A stretch of 64,000 nt of DNA from Sphingobacteriales bacterium. GTDB taxonomy: Bacteria; Bacteroidota; Bacteroidia; Chitinophagales; Chitinophagaceae. Both the position numbers and the translations under genes were made by a program. The notes under the pieces were generated by a model, which had not been told where the DNA came from, searched no databases, and was given only the letters and a program-made list of their open reading frames with translations. Shown in pieces: positions 9,338-17,369 of the stretch. The stretch covers positions 62,001 to 126,000 of the forward strand of contig JACRLZ010000004.1 in NCBI GenBank assembly GCA_016235125.1. The letters run 5' to 3'. The stretch's first letter is position 1, and every line of letters begins with the position of its first letter.

Positions 9338-9449
9338 GTAATTAATAATTTTTTATTTTGAATAATCCAAAAATCCATTTTTGTATTCAGACAGATTAGA
9401 CGAACCGAAACCCGAATGCTGACCAATAACCTGCCTATAGCAGCCGTAC

Positions 9450-10292
9450 TTATCTTTTTTTATTATAAGTAAGATAAACAGAGTAAACATCAGCCCCATA
9501 AGTGTTTCGGAGCTTAATAATTGCGCCATTATATTTTAAGTATTGAAAGCCAATGCCCCAATGTTTTCCTACTTCGTACAATCCTGTTGCAGTAAAACTT
9601 GTATAGCTTAAACCATCGGTTTTTATAAAATCAACAATCTCTGGTCTTTCGCCAAAACCCGTCAAAACAGATAATTTGCTGATCAGCCAAAACTTATCTT
9701 TTAATTTATAACCGGCTTCAACCCCTGCCTGCACCTGGTCATCAAACTTTGCCCTCCAGTTATAAGAACCGTAGGCAGATGCATAAAATGGTTTGGGATA
9801 AAATGAATGTGAGATTGCAAAAATCGTCCACAGATTAAAATCGCCATCGCCGGTTGCAAGGTTAACTGTTTCAAGCGGATTTGTTTTGTTCTTAGCTAAT
9901 AACTCTTTTGGGCCGGTTGGAAATTCGGCAGCAAAACTTAATGCGGCAGGAAAAGAGCCTTTCTGAATTGAGTACTTTAATTCCAATTTTATATCCCCTA
10001 TGTTACTTACCTGTTCGGTATTTTCGTAAGCATTTTGTTTTAAAACAGGAATATACCCATTAAATGCCCAAGTGTTATTTAAGCCATATTCAAAGTAAAA
10101 AGAATAGGTTTTTTGCCTGAAAGGACTTGTGATTTGTAAATCTGAATTAATGCGGTGATAATTAGCCGAACTGTAGAAAGTATAATCAGGCTTTATAAAA
10201 TAATCATCTTTTTGCCTGACCCATCCGCTTTGAGATGCAGCGAATTGGCTAAATAACAAACAAAGCATAATAAAGGGGATTATCCTTTTCAT
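9450..10292 (-). CDS. Outer-membrane beta-barrel protein, transporter-like
   Basis: 280 residues with a signal peptide (cleavage near AASQ, residue 20). The remainder alternates hydrophobic/aromatic and polar residues in short strands, as in 10-14 strand outer-membrane barrels of the phenol-degradation MetA-like/transporter family (for example YSFYFEYGLNNTWAFNGYIP and a terminal aromatic strand VYSVYLTYNKKR). It lies downstream of merA. Barrels of this kind often accompany metal or small-molecule operons in Bacteroidota. A second, longer barrel of similar architecture is at 19150-20139. Confidence 0.72.
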   Translation of the reverse strand: MKRIIPFIMLCLLFSQFAASQSGWVRQKDDYFIKPDYTFYSSANYHRINSDLQITSPFRQKTYSFYFEYGLNNTWAFNGYIPVLKQNAYENTEQVSNIGDIKLELKYSIQKGSFPAALSFAAEFPTGPKELLAKNKTNPLETVNLATGDGDFNLWTIFAISHSFYPKPFYASAYGSYNWRAKFDDQVQAGVEAGYKLKDKFWLISKLSVLTGFGERPEIVDFIKTDGLSYTSFTATGLYEVGKHWGIGFQYLKYNGAIIKLRNTYGADVYSVYLTYNKKR

Positions 10293-10419
10293 TTGGTTGG
10301 TTTATAATTTATTAAAAGGATTAGACGTATTAGGTACAACATCCTGACAGAAAAATATCAGATTGCTTATTTTGGGCGGTATTGCTAAAGTTGGGAAGTT
10401 CTGATACTGTTTTCGTCTC

Positions 10420-10542
10420 TTAGTAGCAGGAAGTTCCATTTTGCTTTGGCGGGCACACAACTGATCCATAGCTGCAATAGACACAGCAATCACCGGCCTG
10501 GGATGTATTACATTCCTTCAATTCTAACACCGATAAAAGCAT
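10420..10542 (-). pseudogene. Remnant of a GDCCVxC-type (seleno)protein gene
   Basis: The 3' half of a small Cys-rich gene is preserved here: the frame ending at 10420 reads GDCCVYCSYGSVVCPPKQ and stops after a final Cys-Tyr. This matches the C-terminal half of the ~70-residue GDCCVxC-domain family, some of which are selenoproteins and which I know from mercury operons. The expected N-terminal half is broken. In the neighbouring frame one reads FYRC, a TAG, Asn, a TGA, then RNVIHPRP, like the family's FYxCxNCxxxxxPKP segment with stops and a frameshift. It may be a decayed gene, or a 40-residue truncated product could start at 10540-10542. No call of Sec insertion is made because a TAG is also present. 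Confidence 0.5.
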
Positions 10543-10585
10543 TACAGTTATGTTTTCATTTTGAAATTCCAGTGCTATAAATTCA

Positions 10586-12301
10586 TCAGCTTGCACAGCA
10601 ACTCAGCTTCGCCACATCTTTGCCAAATGTAATAGCTGCCAGTTTTATTCCTTCGCCTAATGTGAGATAAGGATAAAAACTTTCGGCTAATTCTTTTACG
10701 GATATTCCGTATTTGATGGCCATACTTAATTGTTGAATCAGTTCGCCTCCTTCCGGCGCTACTATCCTTGCACCAATTAATTTATCTGTTTCCTTATTGC
10801 GGATGAGTTTGATAAAGCCTCTCGTATCATTGGCCGCCAATGAACGGGGAACATTATCCAATGCAAGTTTAGAAACTTCAAAAGGTATGTTTTGTGCTGC
10901 TGCTTGTGCTTCATCTAATCCGGCACCTGCTATTTGCGGGTCGGTAAAAACTACCCAGGGTAAGGAAGTATAATCAGTTTTATTTTCACTTCCGGTAAAA
11001 GCATTATCAACAGCAATCTTTCCCTCGTAAGCTGCGGTATAAACAAATGAAGGCGTATTTACCACATCACCCACAGCATAAATATTTTGCAGGTTTGTTT
11101 CCATTAAATCATTCACCTGTACATGTCCGCTTTTGGTAAGTTGCAAACCAATTTTATCCAATCCGAGTTTTTTGGTGTTGGGTTTTGTACCGGAGGCAAC
11201 TACCACTTTACCCGGCTCAACTATTTTGGTAAAAGAACCGTCAGGACATTTGCAATGAATGATTGTATCGTTGCCTGATTTTTCAAATTTAACTGCACGG
11301 AAGTTGGGCAATATTTCAATGCCTTCTTTCTTCATGTGCATTTCTATTTCTTCGCTGATGTCAGGTGTTTGAGTTCGCAGCACACGGTCGGTAAATTCTA
11401 TGATGCGGACTTTTGTACCAAGTCGATTATAGGCCATTGCAATTTCTAAACCGATATATCCTGCACCCATAATGGTAATACTGGCGGGTTGTTCTTCCAA
11501 ATCAAATAAAGATACATTGGTGAGGTAACCAATATCTTTCAGCCCTTCAATATCAGGTACATTGGTAGTTGCACCTGTTGCAATAATGAATTTTATGGCA
11601 GTGTATTTGTCTTTGCCATTTACTAAAATAGTTCTATCATCCACAAACTCTGCCCAACCTTCAACCAATTGCAGATTTTTAAAATCACTCACCACATCCA
11701 TGTACTTTTTTTGCTGAAGGTTTTTCACCAATTGTTTTTTGTCTTTTATTACCTGTGCAAAATGAATATCAACTCCTTTTGGTTTTATACCTGCAAAGTT
11801 GGAATGTGATGCATGATAAGCTGTTTCCGCAGCACGGATAATTGTTTTAGAAGGCACACATCCCACATTTACACAGGTGCCGCCAAAATCTAACCCAGCA
11901 TTTACCATCAGGGTGGTTAAGCCTAGCTCATTGGCTTTAATGGCTGCTGAAAATGCGGCAGATCCGCCACCAATAATGATTAAATCAAAGTGATTTGATT
12001 TAATGCCTGGTAATCCATTATTGTTCGTTTCTTTTGCCCGGTAAGTGGGTGTTTGATTGATGGATTGTATAATTTCTTCTTTAGAAATTTGGTCAGGGTT
12101 AAAAGCGATTTCCACTTTACCTGATGTATAGCTTACTTTCTTTGAAAGAATACCATTCTTTTTTTCCAGCAAACGTTCAATACTTACTGCACAATGGTTG
12201 CAGGTCATACCGGAAATATCGAGTGACAACTTTTCTTCTTTTGCCGGGCTGCCGTTAATGTTGTCCGTTTCGCTTTTAAATATCTTTTTTAAAAAATTCA
12301 T
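10586..12301 (-). CDS. merA: Mercury(II) reductase
   Basis: 571 residues. An N-terminal heavy-metal-associated domain carries GMTCNHC (Cys34, Cys37). It is followed by the FAD fold IIIGGGSAAFSAA, the redox-active pair GGTCVNVGCVPSK (Cys143/Cys148), the NADPH fold MGAGYIGLEIAMAYNRLG, and the MerA-specific C-terminal vicinal pair SCCAS (Cys568-Cys569) that hands Hg(II) to the active site. All mercury-handling cysteines are present, so it should reduce Hg(II) to volatile Hg(0) with NADPH in the cytoplasm. The start overlaps the stop of a 30-codon membrane miniprotein (ATGA). It is downstream of arsR-merTP-merP-like genes in one operon. Confidence 0.96.
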   Translation of the reverse strand: MNFLKKIFKSETDNINGSPAKEEKLSLDISGMTCNHCAVSIERLLEKKNGILSKKVSYTSGKVEIAFNPDQISKEEIIQSINQTPTYRAKETNNNGLPGIKSNHFDLIIIGGGSAAFSAAIKANELGLTTLMVNAGLDFGGTCVNVGCVPSKTIIRAAETAYHASHSNFAGIKPKGVDIHFAQVIKDKKQLVKNLQQKKYMDVVSDFKNLQLVEGWAEFVDDRTILVNGKDKYTAIKFIIATGATTNVPDIEGLKDIGYLTNVSLFDLEEQPASITIMGAGYIGLEIAMAYNRLGTKVRIIEFTDRVLRTQTPDISEEIEMHMKKEGIEILPNFRAVKFEKSGNDTIIHCKCPDGSFTKIVEPGKVVVASGTKPNTKKLGLDKIGLQLTKSGHVQVNDLMETNLQNIYAVGDVVNTPSFVYTAAYEGKIAVDNAFTGSENKTDYTSLPWVVFTDPQIAGAGLDEAQAAAQNIPFEVSKLALDNVPRSLAANDTRGFIKLIRNKETDKLIGARIVAPEGGELIQQLSMAIKYGISVKELAESFYPYLTLGEGIKLAAITFGKDVAKLSCCAS

Positions 12302-12390
12302 TTCTTATCTATTTTCTGATTAATACTTTTAATGCCTGATATTACCAGGACTGCTAACAAAATTCCGCAACAGGCAAAATGAATCCACAT
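12298..12390 (-). CDS. Putative 30-residue Cys-Cys membrane miniprotein in mer operon
   Basis: A short frame begins with ATG at 12388-12390 and ends in a TGA that overlaps the merA start as ATGA, the classic sign of coupled translation. The predicted peptide begins MWIHFACCGILLAVLVISG, one membrane span with a vicinal Cys pair at positions 7-8, and ends in a basic, polar tail (QKIDKK). Vicinal Cys in a membrane span is the hallmark of mercury transporters such as MerT, MerC and MerE, so a Hg(II) relay or accessory role is plausible. No homologue is recalled for certain. No strong ribosome binding site was identified. Confidence 0.45.
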   Translation of the reverse strand: MWIHFACCGILLAVLVISGIKSINQKIDKK

Positions 12391-12414
12391 AACAGGAAAT
12401 TGGTAGTTACTTTC

Positions 12415-12819
12415 TTATCCTTTGCTGCAACAAGTTTTTGTTTCGTTTGCCGATACGGTTGATTTGCCCTTGCTTTTAATCACCTCTGCTTTATAACCCG
12501 CCTTTTCAATCACGGCAATAATTTCCTTTTCTGAAATTTTTGCTGCATCGTATTTGATAGTTGCAATCTCACCGGGATATTTTACATCATCACTGATTAC
12601 TCCTTCCGTCTTAGAAAGAGCAGTATGAATATGATTTGAACAACCTGCACAGGACATGCCGGTAATTTTAAGTGTAACAGTCTTTGGCTCCTCTTGATTG
12701 AGGAACGGTGATTGTTTAACTGTTTTACCGGTTGCGTTAGCTTTGCATACGCCACAGCCGCAAACATTGGCGGCAGCCATTAAAACTATAGCTCCTAAAA
12801 AGATGAAAAGATTTTTCAT
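12415..12819 (-). CDS. Periplasmic MerP-like heavy-metal-binding protein
   Basis: 134 residues from the ATG at 12817-12819; a longer frame upstream would need a TTG start. An N-terminal signal peptide or membrane anchor ends near ANVCGCGVC, giving three extra cysteines. It is followed by one HMA domain with the metal motif GMSCAGCSNHIHTALSKTEG and a tail with a Cys-Cys pair (TCCSKG). It should bind Hg(II) outside the cytoplasm and pass it to the MerT membrane part. It follows the Cys/His lipoprotein by 11 bases and precedes the miniprotein and merA. Assignment as a second MerP rests on domain and context. Confidence 0.85.
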   Translation of the reverse strand: MKNLFIFLGAIVLMAAANVCGCGVCKANATGKTVKQSPFLNQEEPKTVTLKITGMSCAGCSNHIHTALSKTEGVISDDVKYPGEIATIKYDAAKISEKEIIAVIEKAGYKAEVIKSKGKSTVSANETKTCCSKG

Positions 12820-12830
12820 AACCAAATGTT

Positions 12831-13103
12831 TTAATTGTTTGATTGATTTTTACAAGCATCGGTACAGGTATGCCCTTTCTCGCCATGAGCATATACATGA
12901 TTTCCATCTTTACAGGCATCCGTACATACATGGTCTTTCAGGTCAGCGGTTTCTGAAGTTGCAGCACCGGTTTTTGACTCCTGGCTGGCCATACATTCTT
13001 TATCACATTTGTGACCTTCTTGCCCGTGGGGAGGATTAGCAGATGATGATTGACAGGCAACTAATGAGCCTGCTACTAAAAAAGCGAATAAGAATTGTTT
13101 CAT
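12831..13103 (-). CDS. Cys/His-rich metal-binding lipoprotein
   Basis: 90 residues with a lipoprotein signal (lipobox LVAC, Cys17). The mature protein is small, charged and built of repeated metal-ligand motifs: HKCDKEC, HVCTDACK and HTCTDACK, separated by His-rich linkers (GNHVYAHGEKGH). The two xCTDACK motifs form an internal duplication. It sits between merTP and the MerP-like gene, so it most likely captures Hg(II) or other soft metals at the periplasmic face. I know no characterised family name. The sequence is low in hydrophobic residues and probably unstructured without metal. Confidence 0.8.
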   Translation of the reverse strand: MKQFLFAFLVAGSLVACQSSSANPPHGQEGHKCDKECMASQESKTGAATSETADLKDHVCTDACKDGNHVYAHGEKGHTCTDACKNQSNN

Positions 13104-13122
13104 GTTTGTAATTTTAAATTGA

Positions 13123-13740
13123 TTATTGAATAGGTTTTGTTTCAGTTACTTTATAGCCGGTTTCATTTACAGCATTAATAATATCCTGTTCGCCGGTTTT
13201 TGATTTATCAAATTTTACAGTGCTGCTGCCATTCTTATATTCGGTTTTATATTCCAGTACGCCGGACACTTTTGACAATGCCAGGTTAATCGTTTCAGTG
13301 CATGCTTCGCAGGTCATTCCTTTGATATTCAGTTTTACCTGCTGAATACTATTTCTATCTACAACTATTATTTCTTTTTTTTCTGCCTTAGGATAAAAAA
13401 TGTGTGAATATTTTGGGAAAGCCATCAGTAAAAAAGCCAATACGGTTACTATGCCCAGGAAGGTTTTACCTTGCCAGAATGAAGGTTTGTCTTCTTCGCA
13501 ATCACAGGCAATCTCATCCTTCTTCCTTGGTTTTAGTTTCTGATACCAGGCAAAGCCCAGCACAACAATAGTTAATCCAATTAAATAGGGACGGTAAGGT
13601 TCCATCCATGAAAATGTGGAGGCAATGCCGCTGGTGCCACTTATCAATGCCAATACCGGTGTAATGCAGCATAATGAAGCTGCCGTGGCTGTCAGTATCC
13701 CGGCTATCCATGTTTTACTGCCAGATTTTGATGTACTCAT
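13123..13740 (-). CDS. merTP: Mercuric transport fusion protein MerTP
   Basis: 205 residues. The MerT-like part has three membrane spans. The first carries the vicinal pair CCITPVLALISG (Cys24-Cys25), and a cytoplasmic loop contains CDC near residue 80, both typical of MerT. After the third span a periplasmic HMA domain begins, with GMTCEACTETINLALSKVSG near residue 143, equivalent to MerP. The fusion imports Hg(II) for reduction by MerA. Its ATG overlaps the TGA of the regulator gene (ATGA), so expression is coupled to the ArsR-type protein. Confidence 0.93.
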   Translation of the reverse strand: MSTSKSGSKTWIAGILTATAASLCCITPVLALISGTSGIASTFSWMEPYRPYLIGLTIVVLGFAWYQKLKPRKKDEIACDCEEDKPSFWQGKTFLGIVTVLAFLLMAFPKYSHIFYPKAEKKEIIVVDRNSIQQVKLNIKGMTCEACTETINLALSKVSGVLEYKTEYKNGSSTVKFDKSKTGEQDIINAVNETGYKVTETKPIQ

Positions 13741-14108
13741 ACTAATTCCATTTTTGCATTTAATTCATTAATGTATTTGAATAAAGACCGGAGCATTTTT
13801 AAATGTTCCGGCTTTAAAGAATAAAAAATAGTTTGCCCTTCTTTGCGAGCCTGTATGATGCCGCCGTCTTTCATCTTACGCAGGTGTTGCGAAATAGCAG
13901 GGATGCTCATGCCGAGTATATCACTCAAATCACAGGGGCAGAGTTCTTTTTCTTCTTCAAATAAATAAAGGATTTTTAGCCTTACATCATTACCGGCTAA
14001 AGACAACACTGCCGACATTTCCGAAAAAGCATTTTCTGTGTTTTCAACCTTTTCTCTGCAGGTTTTTATCTGAACCGGGTCGGCATACAAACGGATACAG
14101 GTGTTCAT
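13737..14108 (-). CDS. ArsR-family metal-responsive repressor of the mer operon
   Basis: 123 residues. A Cys-containing N-terminus (MNTCIRLYADPVQIKTC) precedes an ArsR/SmtB winged helix. Landmarks are NDVRLKILYLFEEE, the metal-site motif ELCPCDL at the start of the recognition region, the recognition helix SIPAISQHLRKMKDGG and the wing KEGQTIFYSL. The CxC motif corresponds to the metalloid/mercury site of ArsR-type sensors. First gene of the minus-strand mer operon; its stop overlaps the merTP start. A perfect inverted repeat over its promoter (14148-14169) is the probable operator, so it is likely autoregulated. Confidence 0.92.
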   Translation of the reverse strand: MNTCIRLYADPVQIKTCREKVENTENAFSEMSAVLSLAGNDVRLKILYLFEEEKELCPCDLSDILGMSIPAISQHLRKMKDGGIIQARKEGQTIFYSLKPEHLKMLRSLFKYINELNAKMELV

Positions 14109-14126
14109 ACTTTTTTAATTTGAAAA

Positions 14127-14169
14127 CAAAGATAATACTAAATTTATTATTTAAGCAAATACTTAAATA
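14127..14169 (-). promoter_or_regulatory. mer promoter with overlapping ArsR-type operator
   Basis: The minus strand shows a Bacteroidota -7 box TATCTTTG (14127-14134) and a -33 TTTG (14156-14159), 21 bases apart, upstream of the ArsR-type gene. A perfect 8-bp inverted repeat, TATTTAAG-CAAATA-CTTAAATA (14148-14169), brackets the -33 element. Its 6-base spacer and size fit ArsR/SmtB operators. Binding would block RNA polymerase directly. Confidence 0.72.
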
Positions 14170-14238
14170 TAATATTGTTAAAAAACAAAAATTCTTGTCC
14201 GTAAAGATTAGATTTACAAAAAAAATCAAAGAATTACA

Positions 14239-15291
14239 ATGAATAATCATTATCCGGGTTCTGTATGGGCCAAGTTAATGCTGCTTGTTTTTAGCCTTTC
14301 CTGTTCTTCACTGATATCATGCTCACAACCAACCAAAGCCGGGAACAAGAAAATTTCAGGCAAAAAAATCAACGGCCTCAGCTTTGTTGCATCACCCAGA
14401 AAAATAAATGATACAATCATAAGCCATGTGCAGCAGGTAAATGCCAATTGGGTTTCATTAATGCCATTTGCATTTATGAGAGATATTGATTCGCCCCGGA
14501 TACAATATAACAGCGAAAGACAATGGCGGGGAGAAAGGATTGAAGGCATCAAAGAAACCGCCCTTGCCTTTAAAGCAAAAGGGATTCGGGTAATGCTGAA
14601 GCCGCAGATATGGGCCGGGCATGGAAGTTTTACAGGGCATATAGAAATGAAAACGGAAGAAGACTGGAAAGTGCTGGAGCAGCAATACGATGCCTTTATC
14701 TTGGATTTTGCAAGAGCGGCCGAAGACACTAAATGCGAAATGTTTTGTATGGGTACAGAGTTAAACAAATTTGTTGTTAACCGTCCTGCATATTGGGATT
14801 CGCTGATAATCAAAATCAGGATGATTTACAAAGGCAAAATTACTTATGCTGAAAATTGGGATACATATATCAATGTACCCTTTTGGAAAAAGTTAGATTA
14901 TATTGGTGTTGACGCTTATTTCCCATTGAGTGATGCAGCAAACTTTACGAAACAGGACCTGGAAAACGCCTGGGAAAAACATAAAAAAGAAATAGAATCT
15001 TTATCGTTAAAAAATAATAGCCCGATTTTATTTACGGAATATGGCTATAGAAGCTGCGACTATGCAGCCAAAGAACCCTGGACAAATGATAAACACCCTG
15101 TTAATCTGGACAATCAAAAAATTGCACTGGAAGGCTTGTTTAATTCATTTTGGCATAAGAGCTGGTTTGCCGGTGGCTTCCTTTGGAAATGGTATGATAA
15201 TGAAAATGCAGGTGGTGAAAATAACAGCGACTATACACCGCAAAATAAACCTTCGGTAAAATTGATTGAAGATTTATATGGGCAACATTAG
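14239..15291 (+). CDS. Lipoprotein glycoside hydrolase, GH113-like TIM barrel
   Basis: 350 residues with a lipoprotein signal (lipobox LISC, Cys28). The catalytic barrel carries MLKPQIWAGHG, then FCMGTELNKF with Glu174 as probable acid/base, DYIGVDAYFPLSD, and ILFTEYGYRS with Glu267 as probable nucleophile. These positions match GH113 (endo-beta-mannanase-like) and related clan GH-A barrels. The C-terminal FAGGFLWKWYDNEN segment is also typical. It is transcribed divergently from the mer operon. Substrate is uncertain; other clan-A families cannot be excluded. Confidence 0.8.
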   Translation: MNNHYPGSVWAKLMLLVFSLSCSSLISCSQPTKAGNKKISGKKINGLSFVASPRKINDTIISHVQQVNANWVSLMPFAFMRDIDSPRIQYNSERQWRGERIEGIKETALAFKAKGIRVMLKPQIWAGHGSFTGHIEMKTEEDWKVLEQQYDAFILDFARAAEDTKCEMFCMGTELNKFVVNRPAYWDSLIIKIRMIYKGKITYAENWDTYINVPFWKKLDYIGVDAYFPLSDAANFTKQDLENAWEKHKKEIESLSLKNNSPILFTEYGYRSCDYAAKEPWTNDKHPVNLDNQKIALEGLFNSFWHKSWFAGGFLWKWYDNENAGGENNSDYTPQNKPSVKLIEDLYGQH

Positions 15292-15317
15292 GCAGGCAAA
15301 AAATTCAGGGAGTGTAT

Positions 15318-16247
15318 CTATTCCCAATGCCCGCTAATTTTATCTTCGGGCATGTGGCAATAACAAACCGGTTCCTTCTTCCGGGCATACTGATAACCTT
15401 CCTCCCACCATTGAGTCATTTGTTCGGGGTCAAAGACCAGCACATTATCTGTTAGCTGTCTTGGCATATAATAAATACGAATATCTATTCTTCGGTTCAG
15501 TCCCATTAATTTTCCAATCAAAATATCTTTTACACTTATTTGTGCCGACATAAAACGAAATGTTTTCATCAGCAGTGAAAAAGGATTTTTGCCGATAGAT
15601 TGTTTTTGAGAAGAATGTTCACTTTCCAGAATAATAACATCCACCTCACAGGCATTGTTTTCCAGGGCACAATAAACAGGAACATGGTTTCCAAACCCTC
15701 CGTCAGCATACTGGCAACCATTTTTTTGAAACACACTCATAAAAGGCACAAAATTGGCAGAAGCCCATGCCCAATCACAGAACTCATCATAAGTGCAATC
15801 GTCAGAATGAATATATTCAACGGCCTGTTCGGTTAAATTGGAAACTGTAAAAATTATTTTTCGTTTTTGAATTTCTATTTCAGTAAAATCATCTTCTGTA
15901 ATGCTATTTTTAATTAAAGTGCGAAGGCTGAGGCTTTCGCCAAAGGTGGGGCAGCCCTTAATAAAACTGCGGAGTGTATTAAAATGATTAATACTTGTTT
16001 TGTATCCTCCTGCAATTTTCTTTATATGAAACGGGGAAATGCTGAAAATATCTTTCTGCGTTACTGAAGTATATATTTTCTTTATTTTATCAATTTTGCC
16101 AATAGCAATATGCGGCAATAAAAGGCTCCCGGTGGAGCAGCCCACCAACAGATCATATTTTATTCCGCAATCTTTTACAAGATACTCAGCTATTCCGCCT
16201 GCAAAAGCGCCTTTGCTGCCACCGCCTGAAATGACTAATGCTTTCAT
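15318..16247 (-). CDS. Patatin-like phospholipase
   Basis: 309 residues. The N-terminus has the oxyanion loop VISGGGSKGAFAGGIAEYL and the nucleophile motif GCSTG (Ser38). A later ADGGFGNHVP segment supplies the catalytic Asp (DGG). This Ser-Asp dyad hydrolyses phospholipids or other acyl esters. No signal peptide or membrane span is visible, so it is presumably cytoplasmic or peripheral. It converges with the GH113-like gene with a 26-base gap. Substrate and regulation are not evident. Confidence 0.88.
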   Translation of the reverse strand: MKALVISGGGSKGAFAGGIAEYLVKDCGIKYDLLVGCSTGSLLLPHIAIGKIDKIKKIYTSVTQKDIFSISPFHIKKIAGGYKTSINHFNTLRSFIKGCPTFGESLSLRTLIKNSITEDDFTEIEIQKRKIIFTVSNLTEQAVEYIHSDDCTYDEFCDWAWASANFVPFMSVFQKNGCQYADGGFGNHVPVYCALENNACEVDVIILESEHSSQKQSIGKNPFSLLMKTFRFMSAQISVKDILIGKLMGLNRRIDIRIYYMPRQLTDNVLVFDPEQMTQWWEEGYQYARKKEPVCYCHMPEDKISGHWE

Positions 16248-16357
16248 ACCAGTTTAGTCGGTTATGCCGGCATTTCATGACAAATACAATGATATTTTTC
16301 GCTGTAGTACGAAATTCTTCAACCTCCCTTTACACCTTCATAGTGAAAAGTTCCAGC

Positions 16358-17050
16358 CTATTTTAAAAAATTATTCAATTGCGATTCCCAACTATAGTGA
16401 CTAAAGCGGATAGTGTAATTTGAAAAATTCTTTTTTAAGTATCGGGATAATATATTTTTAGTACCATCATTACCTCCAAAATCACCTTTAAACCATTGCA
16501 TCAACTTTGTAACCGTTACTATTTTCTTTTCCTCATCTATTAATGTTTCGGTTTGCAAAAAAGAAAGAGCAGCTAAATCCAACTGTTTGTCAATGGGATC
16601 TAGCTTATAGAATGCAATAGGCGGGCAGCTTTTGGCGCCACAGTTTAACGCAAAGTGAATGCGAAAGTCAAGGGAAGAAACCGCTAACTGTTTTATTAAC
16701 TTTGATGGAAATAATTGTGGAAGATAACCCAGGCTGTATTTCCACCGGTATTTACGCAATATCCCATGCTCAATATCATCTAAGCTAAATTTATTTCCTG
16801 CAATATCTACCAATTTATTTCTGAAAATAGCTGGCCTTGTTTTCTTTTCTCTTGCTGATAAAATTTGAAAGTAAGCATTGTAAATATTAATCCAGAATGT
16901 TTTCCTGGCATTATCAGTAGTAAGAGTCTCCGTTAAATCTTTAACATCAAGCCGCAGTAACGAATATTCCAGGCTATCAGTGGCTGCTCCTGTTTTTACA
17001 TTAAGAAGCAATTGTTCGCTTATAGCTATGATTATCTTATCAAACTCCAT
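16358..17050 (-). CDS. DUF547 protein, cytoplasmic-type paralogue
   Basis: 230 residues. DUF547 motifs are present: FWINIYNAYFQILSAREKK, the Cys signature IHFALNCGAKSCPPI, and a WFKGDFGG segment near the C-terminus. Unlike the DUF547 protein at 7623-8351 it has no signal peptide. It is the third gene behind an ECF sigma factor and its anti-sigma factor, 45 bases after the latter, so it is probably part of that stress regulon. The two DUF547 copies are clearly diverged, so this is not a recent duplication. Confidence 0.82.
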   Translation of the reverse strand: MEFDKIIIAISEQLLLNVKTGAATDSLEYSLLRLDVKDLTETLTTDNARKTFWINIYNAYFQILSAREKKTRPAIFRNKLVDIAGNKFSLDDIEHGILRKYRWKYSLGYLPQLFPSKLIKQLAVSSLDFRIHFALNCGAKSCPPIAFYKLDPIDKQLDLAALSFLQTETLIDEEKKIVTVTKLMQWFKGDFGGNDGTKNILSRYLKKNFSNYTIRFSHYSWESQLNNFLK

Positions 17051-17095
17051 TATTTGCTATTCAATGAGATGAAGGAATATTTAATAAGGCAGACG

Positions 17096-17365
17096 CTAAT
17101 GCTCTAAACTTTGAAGAATGGTTTCTTTTAGTTTTTTGTTTTCCAGTTCAGGAGTATGTGTTTCGTCCGCTGAGCAGATATGCTTTTCAAGTAATGTGTC
17201 TATCTCCTTGCTCTGCTTTTGATAGGTAGAACAGGCATTACACATCTTTGTGTGAACCTTTAATTGTATATTTTCTTTCCAGGAAAGCCCAAATAATGAT
17301 TTTTTTTCAATTAGTTCAGTCGCCTTTTTGCAGGAAAGCATAAGATAATTCATCAATTTTTTCAT
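17096..17365 (-). CDS. Zinc-type anti-sigma factor
   Basis: 89 residues, soluble, with the ZAS motif HTKMCNAC (HxxxCxxC, around residues 35-42) and an upstream Cys in MLSCKKATELIEKK. This is the short putative zinc-finger (zf-HC2) anti-sigma type that binds an ECF sigma factor and releases it when its thiols are oxidised or lose zinc. The gene begins four bases after the sigma factor stop. A thiol-reactive metal or oxidant is a plausible signal given the Cys/His-rich genes nearby. Confidence 0.8.
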   Translation of the reverse strand: MKKLMNYLMLSCKKATELIEKKSLFGLSWKENIQLKVHTKMCNACSTYQKQSKEIDTLLEKHICSADETHTPELENKKLKETILQSLEH

Positions 17366-17369
17366 ATTT

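Noticed and set aside
10302..10493. 63-codon ORF on the minus strand after merA
   Set aside because: It overlaps the GDCCVxC-type remnant in another frame; the remnant has the recognisable motif, this frame does not.
10420..10630. Selenocysteine insertion at the TGA in the GDCCVxC remnant
   Set aside because: A TAG and a frameshift occur within a few codons of the TGA, so an intact Sec gene cannot be read.
14250..14813. 187-codon ORF antisense to the GH113-like gene
   Set aside because: No family resemblance; the plus-strand gene has catalytic motifs and a lipobox.
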